Positions 9,321 to 23,212 of a stretch of 64,000 nt of DNA are shown one piece after another. Position 1 is the first letter of the stretch. The number at the start of each line of letters is the position of its first letter. Position numbers and translations under genes: made by a program. Under the pieces are notes generated by a model. The model saw only the letters and a program-made list of their open reading frames with translations, was not told the DNA's origin and searched no databases. Origin of the DNA: Xylocopa sonorina (Eukaryota > Arthropoda > Insecta > Hymenoptera > Apidae); the NCBI RefSeq assembly GCF_050948175.1, contig NW_027490516.1:62001-126000 (forward strand). The letters run 5' to 3'.

Positions 9321-11997
9321 ACTAGGTTGGAATTTTTTTCTTCAAACTATCGCGTATATACGAATTTTAACTCTCGGTGGGCACTTTTTTCTTCAAACTA
9401 CTGTCAATATTCAAATTTTAACTATTCGTTTAAATCTTTATGTCAAGCAATCGTCAATAAACGAATTTTAATACTAGGTTGGAATTCTTTTCTTCAAAGT
9501 ATCGCCTATATACGAAATTTAACTCTCGGTAGGAATTTTTTGGTCAAGCTACCTTCAATGTACGAATTTTAACTCTCGGTGGGAACTTTTTTCTTCACAC
9601 TATTGTCAATATTCAAATTTTAACTACTGGTTGAAATCTTTATGTCAAACAATCGTCAATAAACGAATTTTAATACTAGGTTGGAATTTTTTTCTTCAAA
9701 CTATCGCCTATATACGAATTTTAACTCTCGGTGGGCACTTTTTTCTTCATACTACTGTCAATATTCAGATTTTAAGTATTGGTTGAAATCTTTTTGTCAA
9801 ACAATCGTCAATACGGGAATTTTAATACTAGGTTGGAATTTTTGTCTTCAAACTATCGCCTATATACGAAATTTAACTCTCGGTGGGAATTTTTTGGTCA
9901 AGCTACCGTCAATGTACGAATTTTAACTCTCGGTGGGCACTTTTTTCTTCAAACTACTGTCAATATTCAAATTTTAACTAATGGTTGAAATCTTTATGTC
10001 AAACAATCGTCAATAAACGAATTTTAATACTAGGTTGGAATTTTTTTCTTCAAACTATCGCCTATATACGAAATTTAACTCTCGGTAGGAATTTTTTGGT
10101 CAAGCTACCTTCAATGTACGAATTTTAACTCTCGGTGGGCACTTTTTTCTTCAAACTACTGTCAATATTCAAATTTTAACTATTCGTTGAAATCTTTATG
10201 TCAAGCAATCGTCAATAAACGAATTTTAATGCTAGGTTGGAATTCTTTTCTTCAAAGTATCGCCTATATACGAAATTTAACTCTCGGTAGGAATTTTTTG
10301 GTCAAGCTACCTTCAATGTACGAATTTTAACTCTCGGTGGGAACTTTTTTCTTCACACTATTGTCAATATTCAAATTTTAACTACTGGTTGAAATCTTTA
10401 TGTCAAACAATCGTCAATAAACGAATTTTAATACTAGGTTGGAATTTTTTTCTTCAAACTATCGCCTATATACGAATTTTAACTCTCGGTGGGCACTTTT
10501 TTCTTCATACTACTGTCAATATTCAGATTTTAAGTATTGGTTGAAATCTTTTTGTCAAACAATCGTCAATACGGGAATTTTAATACTAGGTTGGAATTTT
10601 TGTCTTCAAACTATCGCCTATATACAAAATTTAACTCTCGGTGGGAATTTTTGGTCAAACTATCGTCAATGTACGAATTTTAACTCTCGGTGGGAACTTT
10701 TTTCTTCAAACTACTGTCAATATTCAAATTTTATCTATTGGTTGAAATCTTTATGTCAAACAATCGTCAATAAACGAATTTTAATACTAGGTTGGAATTC
10801 TTTTCTTCAAACTATCGCTTATATACGAAATTTAACTCTCGGTAGGAATTTTTTGGTCAAGCTACCGTCAATGTACGAATTTTAACTCTCGGTGGGCACT
10901 TTTTTCTTCAAACTACTGTCAATATTCAAATTTTAACTAATGGTTGAAATCTTTATGTCAAACAATAGTCAATAAACGAATTTTAATACTAGGTTGGAGT
11001 TTTTTTCTTCAAACTATCGCCTATATACGAAATTTAACTCTCGGTAGGAATTTTTTGGTCAAGCTACCTTCAATGTACGAATTTTAACTCTCGGTGGGCA
11101 CTTTTTTCTTCAAACTACTGTCAATTTTCAAATTTTAACTATTCGTTGAAATCTTTATGTCAAGCAATCGTCAATAAACGAATTTTAATACTAGGTTGGA
11201 ATTCTTTTCTTCAAAGTATCGCCTATATACGAAATTTAACTCTCGGTAGGAATTTTTTGGTCAAGATACCTTCAATGTACGAATTTTAACTCTCGGTGGG
11301 AACTTTTTTCTTCACACTATTGTCAATATTCAAATTTTAACTACTGGTTGAAATCTTTATGTCAAACAATCGTCAATAAACGAATTTTAATACTAGGTTG
11401 GAGTTTTTTTCTTCAAACTATCGCCTATATACGAAATTTAACTCTCGGTAGGAATTTTTTGGTCAAGCTACCTTCAATGTACGAATTTTAACTCTCGGTG
11501 GGCACTTTTTTCTTCAAACTATTGTCAATATTCAAATTTTAATTATTGGTTGAAATCTTTATGTCAAACAATCGTCAATAAACGAATTTTAATATTAGGT
11601 TGGAATTTTTTTCTTCAAACTATCGCCTATATACGAAATTTAACTCTCGGTAGGAATTTTTTGGTCAAGCTGCCGTCAATGTACGAATTTTAACTCTCGA
11701 TTGGCACTTTTTTCTTCAAACTACTGTAAATATTCAAATTTAAACTATTGGTTGAAATCCTTTTGTCAAACAGTCGTCAATGCACGAATTTTAATACTAG
11801 GTTGTAATTTTTTTCTTCAAACTATCGCCTATATACGAAATTTAACTCTCGGTAGGAATTTTTTGGTCAAGGTACCGTCATTGTACGAATTTTAACTCTC
11901 TGTGGGCACTTTTTTCTTCAAACTAGTTTCAATATTCAGATTTTAACTATTGGTTGAAATCTTTTTGTCAAACAGTCGTCAATAAATGAATTTTTAT
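9321..11997 (+). repeat. Block of 2,677 bp ending in m1
   Basis: Three short (9321, 9675, 10433) and eleven long monomers, one of 201 bp. Positions about 10120-12290 repeat about 6483-8650 at an offset of 3,637 bp, with scattered substitutions (taatgctagg near 10230, aatagtc near 10967, caattttc near 11125). Confidence 0.84.
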
Positions 11998-13361
11998 ACT
12001 AGGTTGGAATTTTTTTCTTCAAACTATCGCGTATATACGAATTTTAACTCTCGGTGGGCACTTTTTTCTTCATACTACTGTCAATATTCAGATTTTAAGT
12101 ATTGGTTGAAATCTTTTCGTCAAACAATCGTCAATACGGGAATTTTAATACTAGGTTGGAATTTTTGTCTTCAAACTATCGCCTATATACGAAATTTAAC
12201 TCTCGGTGGGAATTTTTTGGTCAAACTATCGTCAATGTACGAATTTTAACTCTCGGTGGGAACTTTTTTCTTCAAACTACTGTCAATATTCAAATTTTAT
12301 CTATTGGTTGAAATCTTTATGTCAAACAATCGTCAATAAACGAATTTTAATACTAGGTTGGAATTCTTTTCTTCAAACTATCGCTTATGTACGAAATTTA
12401 ACTCTCGGTAGGAATTTTTTGGTCAAGCTACCGTCAATGTACGAATTTTAACTCTCGGTGGGCACTTTTTTCTTCAAACTACTGTCAATATTCAAATTTT
12501 AACTATTCGTTGAAATCTTTAGGTCAAGCAATCGTCAATAAACGAATTTTAATACTAGGTTGGAATTCTTTTCTTCAAAGTATCGCCTATATACGAAATT
12601 TAACTCGCGGTAGGAATTTTTTGGTCAAGCTACCTTCAATGTACGAATTTTAACTCTAGGTGGGCACTTTTTTCTTCAAACTACTGTCAATATTCAAATT
12701 TTAACTATTGGTTGAAATCTTTATGTCAAACAATCGTCAATAAACGAATTTTAATACTAGGTTGGAATTTTTTTCTTCAAACTATCGCCTATATACGAAA
12801 TTTAACTCTCGGTAGGAATTTTTTGGTCAAGCTACCTTCAATGTACGAATTTTAACTCTCGGTGGGCACTTTTTTCTTCAAACTATTGTCAATATTCAAA
12901 TTTTAATTATTGGTTGAAATCTTTATGTCAAACAATCGTCAATAAACGAATTTTAATACTAGGTTGGAATTTTTTTCTTCAAACTATCGCCTATATACGA
13001 AATTTAACTCTCGGTAGGAATTTTTTGGTCAAGCTGCCGTCAATGTACGAATTTTAACTCTCCATTGGCACTTTTTTCTTCAAACTACTGTAAATATTCA
13101 AATTTAAACTATTGGTTGAAATCCTTTTGTCAAACAGTCGTCAATGCACGAATTTTAATACTAGGTTGTAATTTTTTTCTTCAAACTATCGCCTATATAC
13201 GAAATTTAACTCTCGGTAGGAATTTTTTGGTCAAGGTACCGTCATTGTACGAATTTTAACACTCTGTGGGCACTTTTTTCTTCAAACTAGTTTCAATATT
13301 CAGATTTTAACTATTGGTTGAAATCTTTTTGTCAAACAGTCGTCAATAAACGAATTTTTAT
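11998..13361 (+). repeat. Block of 1,364 bp ending in m1
   Basis: One short and six long monomers. The D of the first monomer reads cttttcgtc instead of ctttttgtc (near 12118), shared with the block at 16089. A gcttatgtac variant occurs near 12385 and aggtcaagc near 12522. Confidence 0.84.
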
Positions 13362-14926
13362 ACTAGGTTGGAATTTTTTTCTTCAAACTATCGCGTATAT
13401 ACGAATTTTAACTCTCGGTGGGCACTTTTTTCTTCAAACTACTGTCAATATTCAAATTTTAACTATTCGTTGAAATCTTTATGTCAAGCAATCTTCAATA
13501 AACGAATTTTAATACTAGGTTGGAATTCTTTTCTTCAAAGTATCGCCTATATACGAAATTTAACTCTCGGTAGGAATTTTTTGGTCAAGCTACCTTCAAT
13601 GTACGAATTTTAACTCTCGGTGGGAACTTTTTTCTTCACACTATTGTCAATATTCAAATTTTAACTACTGGTTGAAATCTTTATGTCAAACAATCGTCAA
13701 TAAACGAATTTTAATACTAGGTTGGAATTTTTTTCTTCAAACTATCGCCTATATACGAAATTTAACTCTCGGTAGGAATTTTTGGTCAAGCTACCTTCAA
13801 TGTACGAATTTTAACTCACGGTGGGCACTTTTTTCTTCAAACTACTGTCAATATTCAAATTTTAGCTATTCGTTGAAATCTTTATGTCAAGCAATCGTCA
13901 ATAAACGAATTTTATTACTAGGTTGGAATTCTTTTCTTCAAAGTATCGCCTATATACGAAATTTAACTCTCGGTAGGAATTTTTTGGTCAAGCTACCTTC
14001 AATGTACGAATTTTAACTCTCGGTGGGAACTTTTTTCTTCAAACTACTGTCAATATTCAAATTTTATCTATTGGTTGAAATCTTTATGTCAAACAATCGT
14101 CAATAAACGAATTTTAATACTAGGTTGGAATTCTTTTCTTCAAACTATCGCTTATATACGAAATTTAACTCTCGGTAGGAATTTTTTGGTCAAGCTACCG
14201 TCAATGTACGAATTTTAACTCTCGGTGGGCACTTTTTTCTTCAAACTACTGTCAATATTCAAATTTTAACTATTCGTTGAAATCTTTATGTCAAGCAATC
14301 GTCAATAAACGAATTTTAATACTAGGTTGGAATTCTTTTCTTCAAACTATCGCCTATATACGAAATTTAACTCTCGGTAGGAATTTTTTGGTCAAGCTAC
14401 CTTCAATGTACGAATTTTAACTCTCGGTGGGCACTTTTTTCTTCAAACTATTGTCAATATTCGAATTTTAATTATTGGTTGAAATCTTTATGTCAAACAA
14501 TCGTCAATAAACGAATTTTAATACTAGGTTGGAATTTTTTTCTTCAAACTATCGCCTATATACGAAATTTAACTCTCGGTAGGAATTTTTTGGTCAAGCT
14601 GCCGTCAATGTACGAATTTTAACTCTCGATTGGCACTTTTTTCTTCAAACTACTGTAAATATTCAAATTTAAACTATTGGTTGAAATCCTTTTGTCAAAC
14701 AGTCGTCAATGCACGAATTTTAATACTAGGTTGTAATTTTTTTCTTCAAACTATCGCCTATATACGAAATTTAACTCTCGGTAGGAATTTTTTGGTCAAG
14801 GTACCGTCATTGTACGAATTTTAACTCTCTGTGGGCACTTTTTTCTTCAAACTAGTTTCAATATTCAGATTTTAACTATTGGTTGAAATCTTTTTGTCAA
14901 ACAGTCGTCAATAAACGAATTTTTAT
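13362..14926 (+). repeat. Block of 1,565 bp ending in m1
   Basis: One short and seven long monomers, with one T lost near 13780 (ggaatttttggtcaag). First block in which the m7 D reads gtcaagcaatcttc rather than gtcaagcaatcgtc, the change that characterises the beta blocks of the core. A private ttttagctattcg variant at about 13861 recurs at 16791. Confidence 0.84.
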
Positions 14927-16088
14927 ACTAGGTTGGAATTTTTTTCTTCAAACTATCGCGTATATACGAATTTTAACTCTCGGTGGGCACTTTTTTCTTC
15001 AAACTACTGTCAATATTCAAATTTTAACTATTCGTTGAAATCTTTATGTCAAGCAATCTTCAATAAACGAGTTTTAATACTAGGTTGGAATTCTTTTCTT
15101 CAAAGTATCGCCTATATACGAAATTTAACTCTCGGTAGGAATTTTTTGGTCAAGCTACCGTCAATGTACGAATTTTAACTCTCGGTGGGCACTTTTTTCT
15201 TCAAACTACTGTCAATATTCAAATTTTATCTATTGGTTGAAATCTTTATGTCAAACAATCGTCAATAAACGAATTTTAATACTAGGTTGGAATTCTTTTC
15301 TTCAAACTATCGCTTATATACGAAATTTAACTCTCGGTAGGAATTTTTTGGTCAAGCTACCGTCAATGTACGAATTTTAACTCTCGGTGGGCACTTTTTT
15401 CTTCAAACTACTGTCAATATTCAAATTTTAACTATTCGTTGAAATCTTTATGTCAAGCAATCGTCAATAAACGAATTTTAATACTAGGTTGGAATTCTTT
15501 TCTTCAAAGTATCGCCTATATACGAAATTTAACTCGCGGTAGGAATTTTTTGGTCAAGCTACCTTCAATGTACGAATTTTAACTCTAGGTGGGCACTTTT
15601 TTCTTCAAACTACTGTCAATATTCAAATTTTAACTATTTGTTGAAATCTTTATGTCAAACAATCGTCAATAAACGAATTTTAATACTAGGTTGGAATTTT
15701 TATCTTCAAACTATCGCCTATATACGAAATTTAACTCTCGGTAGGAATTTTTTGGTCAAGCTGCCGTCAATGTACGAATTTTAACTCTCGATTGGCACTT
15801 TTTTCTTCAAACTACTGTAAATATTCAAATTTAAACTATTGGTTGAAATCCTTTTGTCAAACAGTCGTCAATGCACGAATTTTAATACTAGGTTGTAATT
15901 TTTTTCTTCAAACTATCGCCTATATACGAAATTTAACTCTCGGTAGGAATTTTTTGGTCAAGGTACCGTCATTGTACGAATTTTAACTCTCTGTGGGCAC
16001 TTTTTTCTTCAAACTAGTTTCAATATTCAGATTTTAACTATTGGTTGAAATCTTTTTGTCAAACAGTCGTCAATAAATGAATTTTTAT
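14927..16088 (+). repeat. Block of 1,162 bp ending in m1
   Basis: One short and five long monomers. First appearance of acgagttttaat after gcaatcttc (near 15068), the fixed marker of core beta blocks, and of the tatcttc A form (near 15701). This block looks like an ancestor or truncated relative of beta. Confidence 0.84.
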
Positions 16089-17856
16089 ACTAGGTTGGAA
16101 TTTTTTTCTTCAAACTATCGCGTATATACGAATTTTAACTCTCGGTGGGCACTTTTTTCTTCATACTACTGTCAATATTCAGATTTTAAGTATTGGTTGA
16201 AATCTTTTCGTCAAACAATCGTCAATACGGGAATTTTAATACTAGGTTGGAATTTTTGTCTTCAAACTATCGCCTATATACGAAATTTAACTCTCGGTGG
16301 GAATTTTTTGGTCAAGCTACCGTCAATGTACGAATTTTAACTCTCGGTGGGCACTTTTTTCTTCAAACTACTGTCAATATTCAAATTTTAACTATTCGTT
16401 GAAATCTTTATGTCAAGCAATCTTCAATAAACGAATTTTAATACTAGGTTGGAATTCTTTTCTTCAAAGTATCGCCTATATACGAAATTTAACTCTCGGT
16501 AGGAATTTTTTGGTCAAGCTACCTTCAATGTACGAATTTTAACTCTCGGTGGGAACTTTTTTCTTCACACTATTGTCAATATTCAAATTTTAACTACTGG
16601 TTGAAATCTTTATGTCAAACAATCGTCAATAAACGAATTTTAATACTAGGTTGGAATTTTTTTCTTCAAACTATCGCCTATATACGAAATTTAACTCTCG
16701 GTAGGAATTTTTTGGTCAAGCTACCTTCAATGTACGAATTTTAACTCACGGTGGGCACTTTTTTCTTCAAACTACTGTCAATATTCAAATTTTAGCTATT
16801 CGTTGAAATCTTTATGTCAAGCAATCGTCAATAAACGAATTTTATTACTAGGTTGGAATTCTTTTCTTCAAAGTATCGCCTATATACGAAATTTAACTCT
16901 CGGTAGGAATTTTTTGGTCAAGCTACCTTCAATGTACGAATTTTAACTCTCGGTGGGAACTTTTTTCTTCAAACTACTGTCAATATTCAAATTTTATCTA
17001 TTGGTTGAAATCTTTATGTCAAACAATCGTCAATAAACGAATTTTAATACTAGGTTGGAATTCTTTTCTTCAAACTATCGCTTATATACGAAATTTAACT
17101 CTCGGTAGGAATTTTTTGGTCAAGCTACCGTCAATGTACGAATTTTAACTCTCGGTGGGCACTTTTTTCTTCAAACTACTGTCAATATTCAAATTTTAAC
17201 TATTCGTTGAAATCTTTATGTCAAGCAATCGTCAATAAACGAATTTTAATACTAGGTTGGAATTCTTTTCTTCAAACTATCGCCTATATACGAAATTTAA
17301 CTCTCGGTAGGAATTTTTTGGTCAAGCTACCTTCAATGTACGAATTTTAACTCTCGGTGGGCACTTTTTTCTTCAAACTATTGTCAATATTCAAATTTTA
17401 ATTATTGGTTGAAATCTTTATGTCAAACAATCGTCAATAAACGAATTTTAATACTAGGTTGGAATTTTTTTCTTCAAACTATCGCCTATATACGAAACTT
17501 AACTCTCGGTAGGAATTTTTTGGTCAAGCTGCCGTCAATGTACGAATTTTAACTCTCGATTGGCACTTTTTTCTTCAAACTACTGTAAATATTCAAATTT
17601 AAACTATTGGTTGAAATCCTTTTGTCAAACAGTCGTCAATGCACGAATTTTAATACTAGGTTGTAATTTTTTTCTTCAAACTATCGCCTATATACGAAAT
17701 TTAACTCTCGGTAGGAATTTTTTGGTCAAGGTACCGTCATTGTACGAATTTTAACTCTCTGTGGGCACTTTTTTCTTCAAACTAGTTTCAATATTCAGAT
17801 TTTAACTATTGGTTGAAATCTTTTTGTCAAACAGTCGTCAATAAACGAATTTTTAT
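16089..17856 (+). repeat. Block of 1,768 bp ending in m1
   Basis: One short and eight long monomers. Its start copies the 11998 block (cttttcg variant, offset 4,091), and its middle copies 13362-14926 (offset 2,930, including ttagctattcg). It ends with the m5-m1 pair that precedes the core. Confidence 0.84.
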
Positions 17857-19776
17857 ACTAGGTTGGAATTTTTTTCTTCAAACTATCGCGTATATACGAA
17901 TTTTAACTCTCGGTGGGCACTTTTTTCTTCAAACTACTGTCAATATTCAAATTTTAACTATTCGTTGAAATCTTTATGTCAAGCAATCTTCAATAAACGA
18001 GTTTTAATACTAGGTTGGAATTCTTTTCTTCAAAGTATCGCCTATATACGAAATTTAACTCTCGGTAGGAATTTTTTGGTCAAGCTACCGTCAATGTACG
18101 AATTTTAACTCTCGTTGGGCACTTTTTTCTTCAAACTACTGTCAATATTCAAATTTTAACTAATGGTTGAAATCTTTATGTCAAACAATCGTCAATAAAC
18201 GAATTTTAATACTAGGTTGGAATTTTTTTCTTCAAACTATCGCCTATATACGAAATTTAACTCTCGGTAGGAATTTTTTGGTCAAGCTACCTTCAATGTA
18301 CGAATTTTAACTCTCGGTGGGCACTTTTTTCTTCAAACTACTGTCAATATTCAAATTTTAACTATTCGTTGAAATCTTTATGTCAAGCAATCGTCAATAA
18401 ACGAATTTTATTACTAGGTTGGAATTTTTTTCTTCAAACTATCGCCTATATACGAATTTTAACTCTCGGTGGGCACTTTTTTCTTCATACTACTGTCAAT
18501 ATTCAGATTTTAAGTATTGGTTGAAATCTTTTTGTCAAACAATCGTCAATACGGGAATTTTAATACTAGGTTGGAATTTTTGTCTTCAAACTATCGCCTA
18601 TATACGAAATTTAACTCTCGGTGGGAATTTTTTGGTCAAACTATCGTCAATGTACGAATTTTAACTCTCGGTGGGAACTTTTTTCTTCAAACTACTGTCA
18701 ATATTCAAATTTTATCTATTGGTTGAAATCTTTATGTCAAACAATCGTCAATAAACGAATTTTAATACTAGGTTGGAATTCTTTTCTTCAAACTATCGCT
18801 TATATACGAAATTTAACTCTCGGTAGGAATTTTTTGGTCAAGCTACCGTCAATGTACGAATTTTAACTCTCGGTGGGCACTTTTTTCTTCAAACTACTGT
18901 CAATATTCAAATTTTAACTATTCGTTGAAATCTTTATGTCAAGCAATCGTCAATAAACGAATTTTAATACTAGGTTGGAATTCTTTTCTTCAAAGTATCG
19001 CCTATATACGAAATTTAACTCGCGGTAGGAATTTTTTGGTCAAGCTACCTTCAATGTACGAATTTTAACTCTAGGTGGGCACTTTTTTCTTCAAACTACT
19101 GTCAATATTCAAATTTTAACTATTTGTTGAAATCTTTATGTCAAACAATCGTCAATAAACGAATTTTAATACTAGGTTGGAATTTTTATCTTCAAACTAT
19201 CGCCTATATACGAAATTTAACTCTCGGTAGGAATTTTTTGGTCAAGCTACCTTCAATGTACGAATTTTAACTCTCGGTGGGCACTTTTTTCTTCAAACTA
19301 TTGTCAATATTCAAATTTTAATTATTGGTTGAAATCTTTATGTCAAACAATCGTCAATAAACGAATTTTAATACTAGGTTGGAATTTTTTTCTTCAAACT
19401 ATCGCCTATATACGAAATTTAACTCTCGGTAGGAATTTTTTGGTCAAGCTGCCGTCAATGTACGAATTTTAACTCTCGATTGGCACTTTTTTCTTCAAAC
19501 TACTGTAAATATTCAAATTTAAACTATTGGTTGAAATCCTTTTGTCAAACAGTCGTCAATGCATGAATTTTAATACTAGGTTGTAATTTTTTTCTTCAAA
19601 CTATCGCCTATATACGAAATTTAACTCTCGGTAGGAATTTTTTGGTCAAGGTACCGTCATTGTACGAATTTTAACTCTCTGTGGGCACTTTTTTCTTCAA
19701 ACTAGTTTCAATATTCAGATTTTAACTATTGGTTGAAATCTTTTTGTCAAACAGTCGTCAATAAACGAATTTTTAT
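17857..19776 (+). repeat. Beta block, 1,920 bp, copy 1
   Basis: Ten monomers: 152, three of 202, 152, five of 202. In order: m7' (cgcgta, gcaatcttc, acgagtttt), an EcoRI form followed by ctcgttgggc, an aatggttg form, an attcgttg form ending ttattactagg, a short catactactg form, a gtcttc form with aactatcgtc, an EcoRI form with cgcttata, an EcoRI form with ctcgcgg, a tatcttc form or m5, and m1. Sequence 17,285-19,807 recurs at 20,721-23,243 (offset 3,436). Confidence 0.88.
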
Positions 19777-20332
19777 ACTAGGTTGGAATTTTTTTCTTCA
19801 AACTATCGCCTATATACGAATTTTAACTCTCGGTGGGCACTTTTTTCTTCAAACTATTGTCAATATTCAAATTTTAATTATTGGTTGAAATCTTTATGTC
19901 AAACAATCGTCAATAAACGAATTTTAATACTAGGTTGGAATTTTTTTCTTCAAACTATCGCCTATATACGAAATTTAACTCTCGGTAGGAATTTTTTGGT
20001 CAAGCTGCCGTCAATGTACGAATTTTAACTCTCGATTGGCACTTTTTTCTTCAAACTACTGTAAATATTCAAATTTAAACTATTGGTTGAAATCCTTTTG
20101 TCAAACAGTCGTCAATGCATGAATTTTAATACTAGGTTGTAATTTTTTTCTTCAAACTATCGCCTATATACGAAATTTAACTCTCGGTAGGAATTTTTTG
20201 GTCAAGGTACCGTCATTGTACGAATTTTAACTCTCTGTGGGCACTTTTTTCTTCAAACTAGTTTCAATATTCAGATTTTAACTATTGGTTGAAATCTTTT
20301 TGTCAAACAGTCGTCAATAAACGAATTTTTAT
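19777..20332 (+). repeat. Gamma block, 556 bp (m4-m5-m1)
   Basis: An alpha block without its first two monomers m2 and m3 (910 minus 354 bp). m1 is followed directly by short monomer m4 (cgcctatatacgaatttt), then m5 with gcatg, then m1. Copied at 25033-25588. Confidence 0.87.
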
Positions 20333-21292
20333 ACTAGGTTGGAATTTTTTTCTTCAAACTATCGCGTATATACGAATTTTAACTCTCGGTGGGCACTTTT
20401 TTCTTCATACTACTGTCAATATTCAGATTTTAAGTATTGGTTGAAATCTTTTTGTCAAACAATCGTCAATACGGTAATTTTAATATTAGGTTGGAATTTT
20501 TGTCTTCAAACTATCGCCTATATACGAAGTTTAACTCTCGGTAGGAATTTTTTGGTCAAGCTACCTTCAATGTACGAATTTTAACTCTCGGTGGGAACTT
20601 TTTTCTTCACACTATTGTCAATATTCAAATTTTAACTACTGGTTGAAATCTTTATGTCAAACAATCGTCAATAAACGAATTTTAATACTAGGTTGGAATT
20701 TTTTTCTTCAAACTATCGCCTATATACGAAATTTAACTCTCGGTAGGAATTTTTTGGTCAAGCTACCTTCAATGTACGAATTTTAACTCTCGGTGGGCAC
20801 TTTTTTCTTCAAACTATTGTCAATATTCAAATTTTAATTATTGGTTGAAATCTTTATGTCAAACAATCGTCAATAAACGAATTTTAATACTAGGTTGGAA
20901 TTTTTTTCTTCAAACTATCGCCTATATACGAAACTTAACTCTCGGTAGGAATTTTTTGGTCAAGCTGCCGTCAATGTACGAATTTTAACTCTCGATTGGC
21001 ACTTTTTTCTTCAAACTACTGTAAATATTCAAATTTAAACTATTGGTTGAAATCCTTTTGTCAAACAGTCGTCAATGCACGAATTTTAATACTAGGTTGT
21101 AATTTTTTTCTTCAAACTATCGCCTATATACGAAATTTAACTCTCGGTAGGAATTTTTTGGTCAAGGTACCGTCATTGTACGAATTTTAACTCTCTGTGG
21201 GCACTTTTTTCTTCAAACTAGTTTCAATATTCAGATTTTAACTATTGGTTGAAATCTTTTTGTCAAACAGTCGTCAATAAACGAATTTTTAT
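20333..21292 (+). repeat. Alpha variant, 960 bp (m4 restored to 202 bp)
   Basis: m2-m3-m4-m5-m1 as in alpha, but the m4 at 20687 retains a full B subrepeat (ggtaggaatt, gctaccttc), so the block is 50 bp longer. The m2 D has a private taatattagg near 20485, absent from the copy at 25589-26548. Confidence 0.87.
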
Positions 21293-23212
21293 ACTAGGTT
21301 GGAATTTTTTTCTTCAAACTATCGCGTATATACGAATTTTAACTCTCGGTGGGCACTTTTTTCTTCAAACTACTGTCAATATTCAAATTTTAACTATTCG
21401 TTGAAATCTTTATGTCAAGCAATCTTCAATAAACGAGTTTTAATACTAGGTTGGAATTCTTTTCTTCAAAGTATCGCCTATATACGAAATTTAACTCTCG
21501 GTAGGAATTTTTTGGTCAAGCTACCGTCAATGTACGAATTTTAACTCTCGTTGGGCACTTTTTTCTTCAAACTACTGTCAATATTCAAATTTTAACTAAT
21601 GGTTGAAATCTTTATGTCAAACAATCGTCAATAAACGAATTTTAATACTAGGTTGGAATTTTTTTCTTCAAACTATCGCCTATATACGAAATTTAACTCT
21701 CGGTAGGAATTTTTTGGTCAAGCTACCTTCAATGTACGAATTTTAACTCTCGGTGGGCACTTTTTTCTTCAAACTACTGTCAATATTCAAATTTTAACTA
21801 TTCGTTGAAATCTTTATGTCAAGCAATCGTCAATAAACGAATTTTATTACTAGGTTGGAATTTTTTTCTTCAAACTATCGCCTATATACGAATTTTAACT
21901 CTCGGTGGGCACTTTTTTCTTCATACTACTGTCAATATTCAGATTTTAAGTATTGGTTGAAATCTTTTTGTCAAACAATCGTCAATACGGGAATTTTAAT
22001 ACTAGGTTGGAATTTTTGTCTTCAAACTATCGCCTATATACGAAATTTAACTCTCGGTGGGAATTTTTTGGTCAAACTATCGTCAATGTACGAATTTTAA
22101 CTCTCGGTGGGAACTTTTTTCTTCAAACTACTGTCAATATTCAAATTTTATCTATTGGTTGAAATCTTTATGTCAAACAATCGTCAATAAACGAATTTTA
22201 ATACTAGGTTGGAATTCTTTTCTTCAAACTATCGCTTATATACGAAATTTAACTCTCGGTAGGAATTTTTTGGTCAAGCTACCGTCAATGTACGAATTTT
22301 AACTCTCGGTGGGCACTTTTTTCTTCAAACTACTGTCAATATTCAAATTTTAACTATTCGTTGAAATCTTTATGTCAAGCAATCGTCAATAAACGAATCT
22401 TAATACTAGGTTGGAATTCTTTTCTTCAAAGTATCGCCTATATACGAAATTTAACTCGCGGTAGGAATTTTTTGGTCAAGCTACCTTCAATGTACGAATT
22501 TTAACTCTAGGTGGGCACTTTTTTCTTCAAACTACTGTCAATATTCAAATTTTAACTATTTGTTGAAATCTTTATGTCAAACAATCGTCAATAAACGAAT
22601 TTTAATACTAGGTTGGAATTTTTATCTTCAAACTATCGCCTATATACGAAATTTAACTCTCGGTAGGAATTTTTTGGTCAAGCTACCTTCAATGTACGAA
22701 TTTTAACTCTCGGTGGGCACTTTTTTCTTCAAACTATTGTCAATATTCAAATTTTAATTATTGGTTGAAATCTTTATGTCAAACAATCGTCAATAAACGA
22801 ATTTTAATACTAGGTTGGAATTTTTTTCTTCAAACTATCGCCTATATACGAAATTTAACTCTCGGTAGGAATTTTTTGGTCAAGCTGCCGTCAATGTACG
22901 AATTTTAACTCTCGATTGGCACTTTTTTCTTCAAACTGCTGTAAATATTCAAATTTAAACTATTGGTTGAAATCCTTTTGTCAAACAGTCGTCAATGCAT
23001 GAATTTTAATACTAGGTTGTAATTTTTTTCTTCAAACTATCGCCTATATACGAAATTTAACTCTCGGTAGGAATTTTTTGGTCAAGGTACCGTCATTGTA
23101 CGAATTTTAACTCTCTGTGGGCACTTTTTTCTTCAAACTAGTTTCAATATTCAGATTTTAACTATTGGTTGAAATCTTTTTGTCAAACAGTCGTCAATAA
23201 ACGAATTTTTAT
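21293..23212 (+). repeat. Beta block, 1,920 bp, copy 2
   Basis: Same ten-monomer order as the first beta. Carries acgaatcttaat near 22398, shared only with the beta at 26549 (27654), which marks these two as sister copies. A private aaactgctg occurs near 22937. Confidence 0.88.
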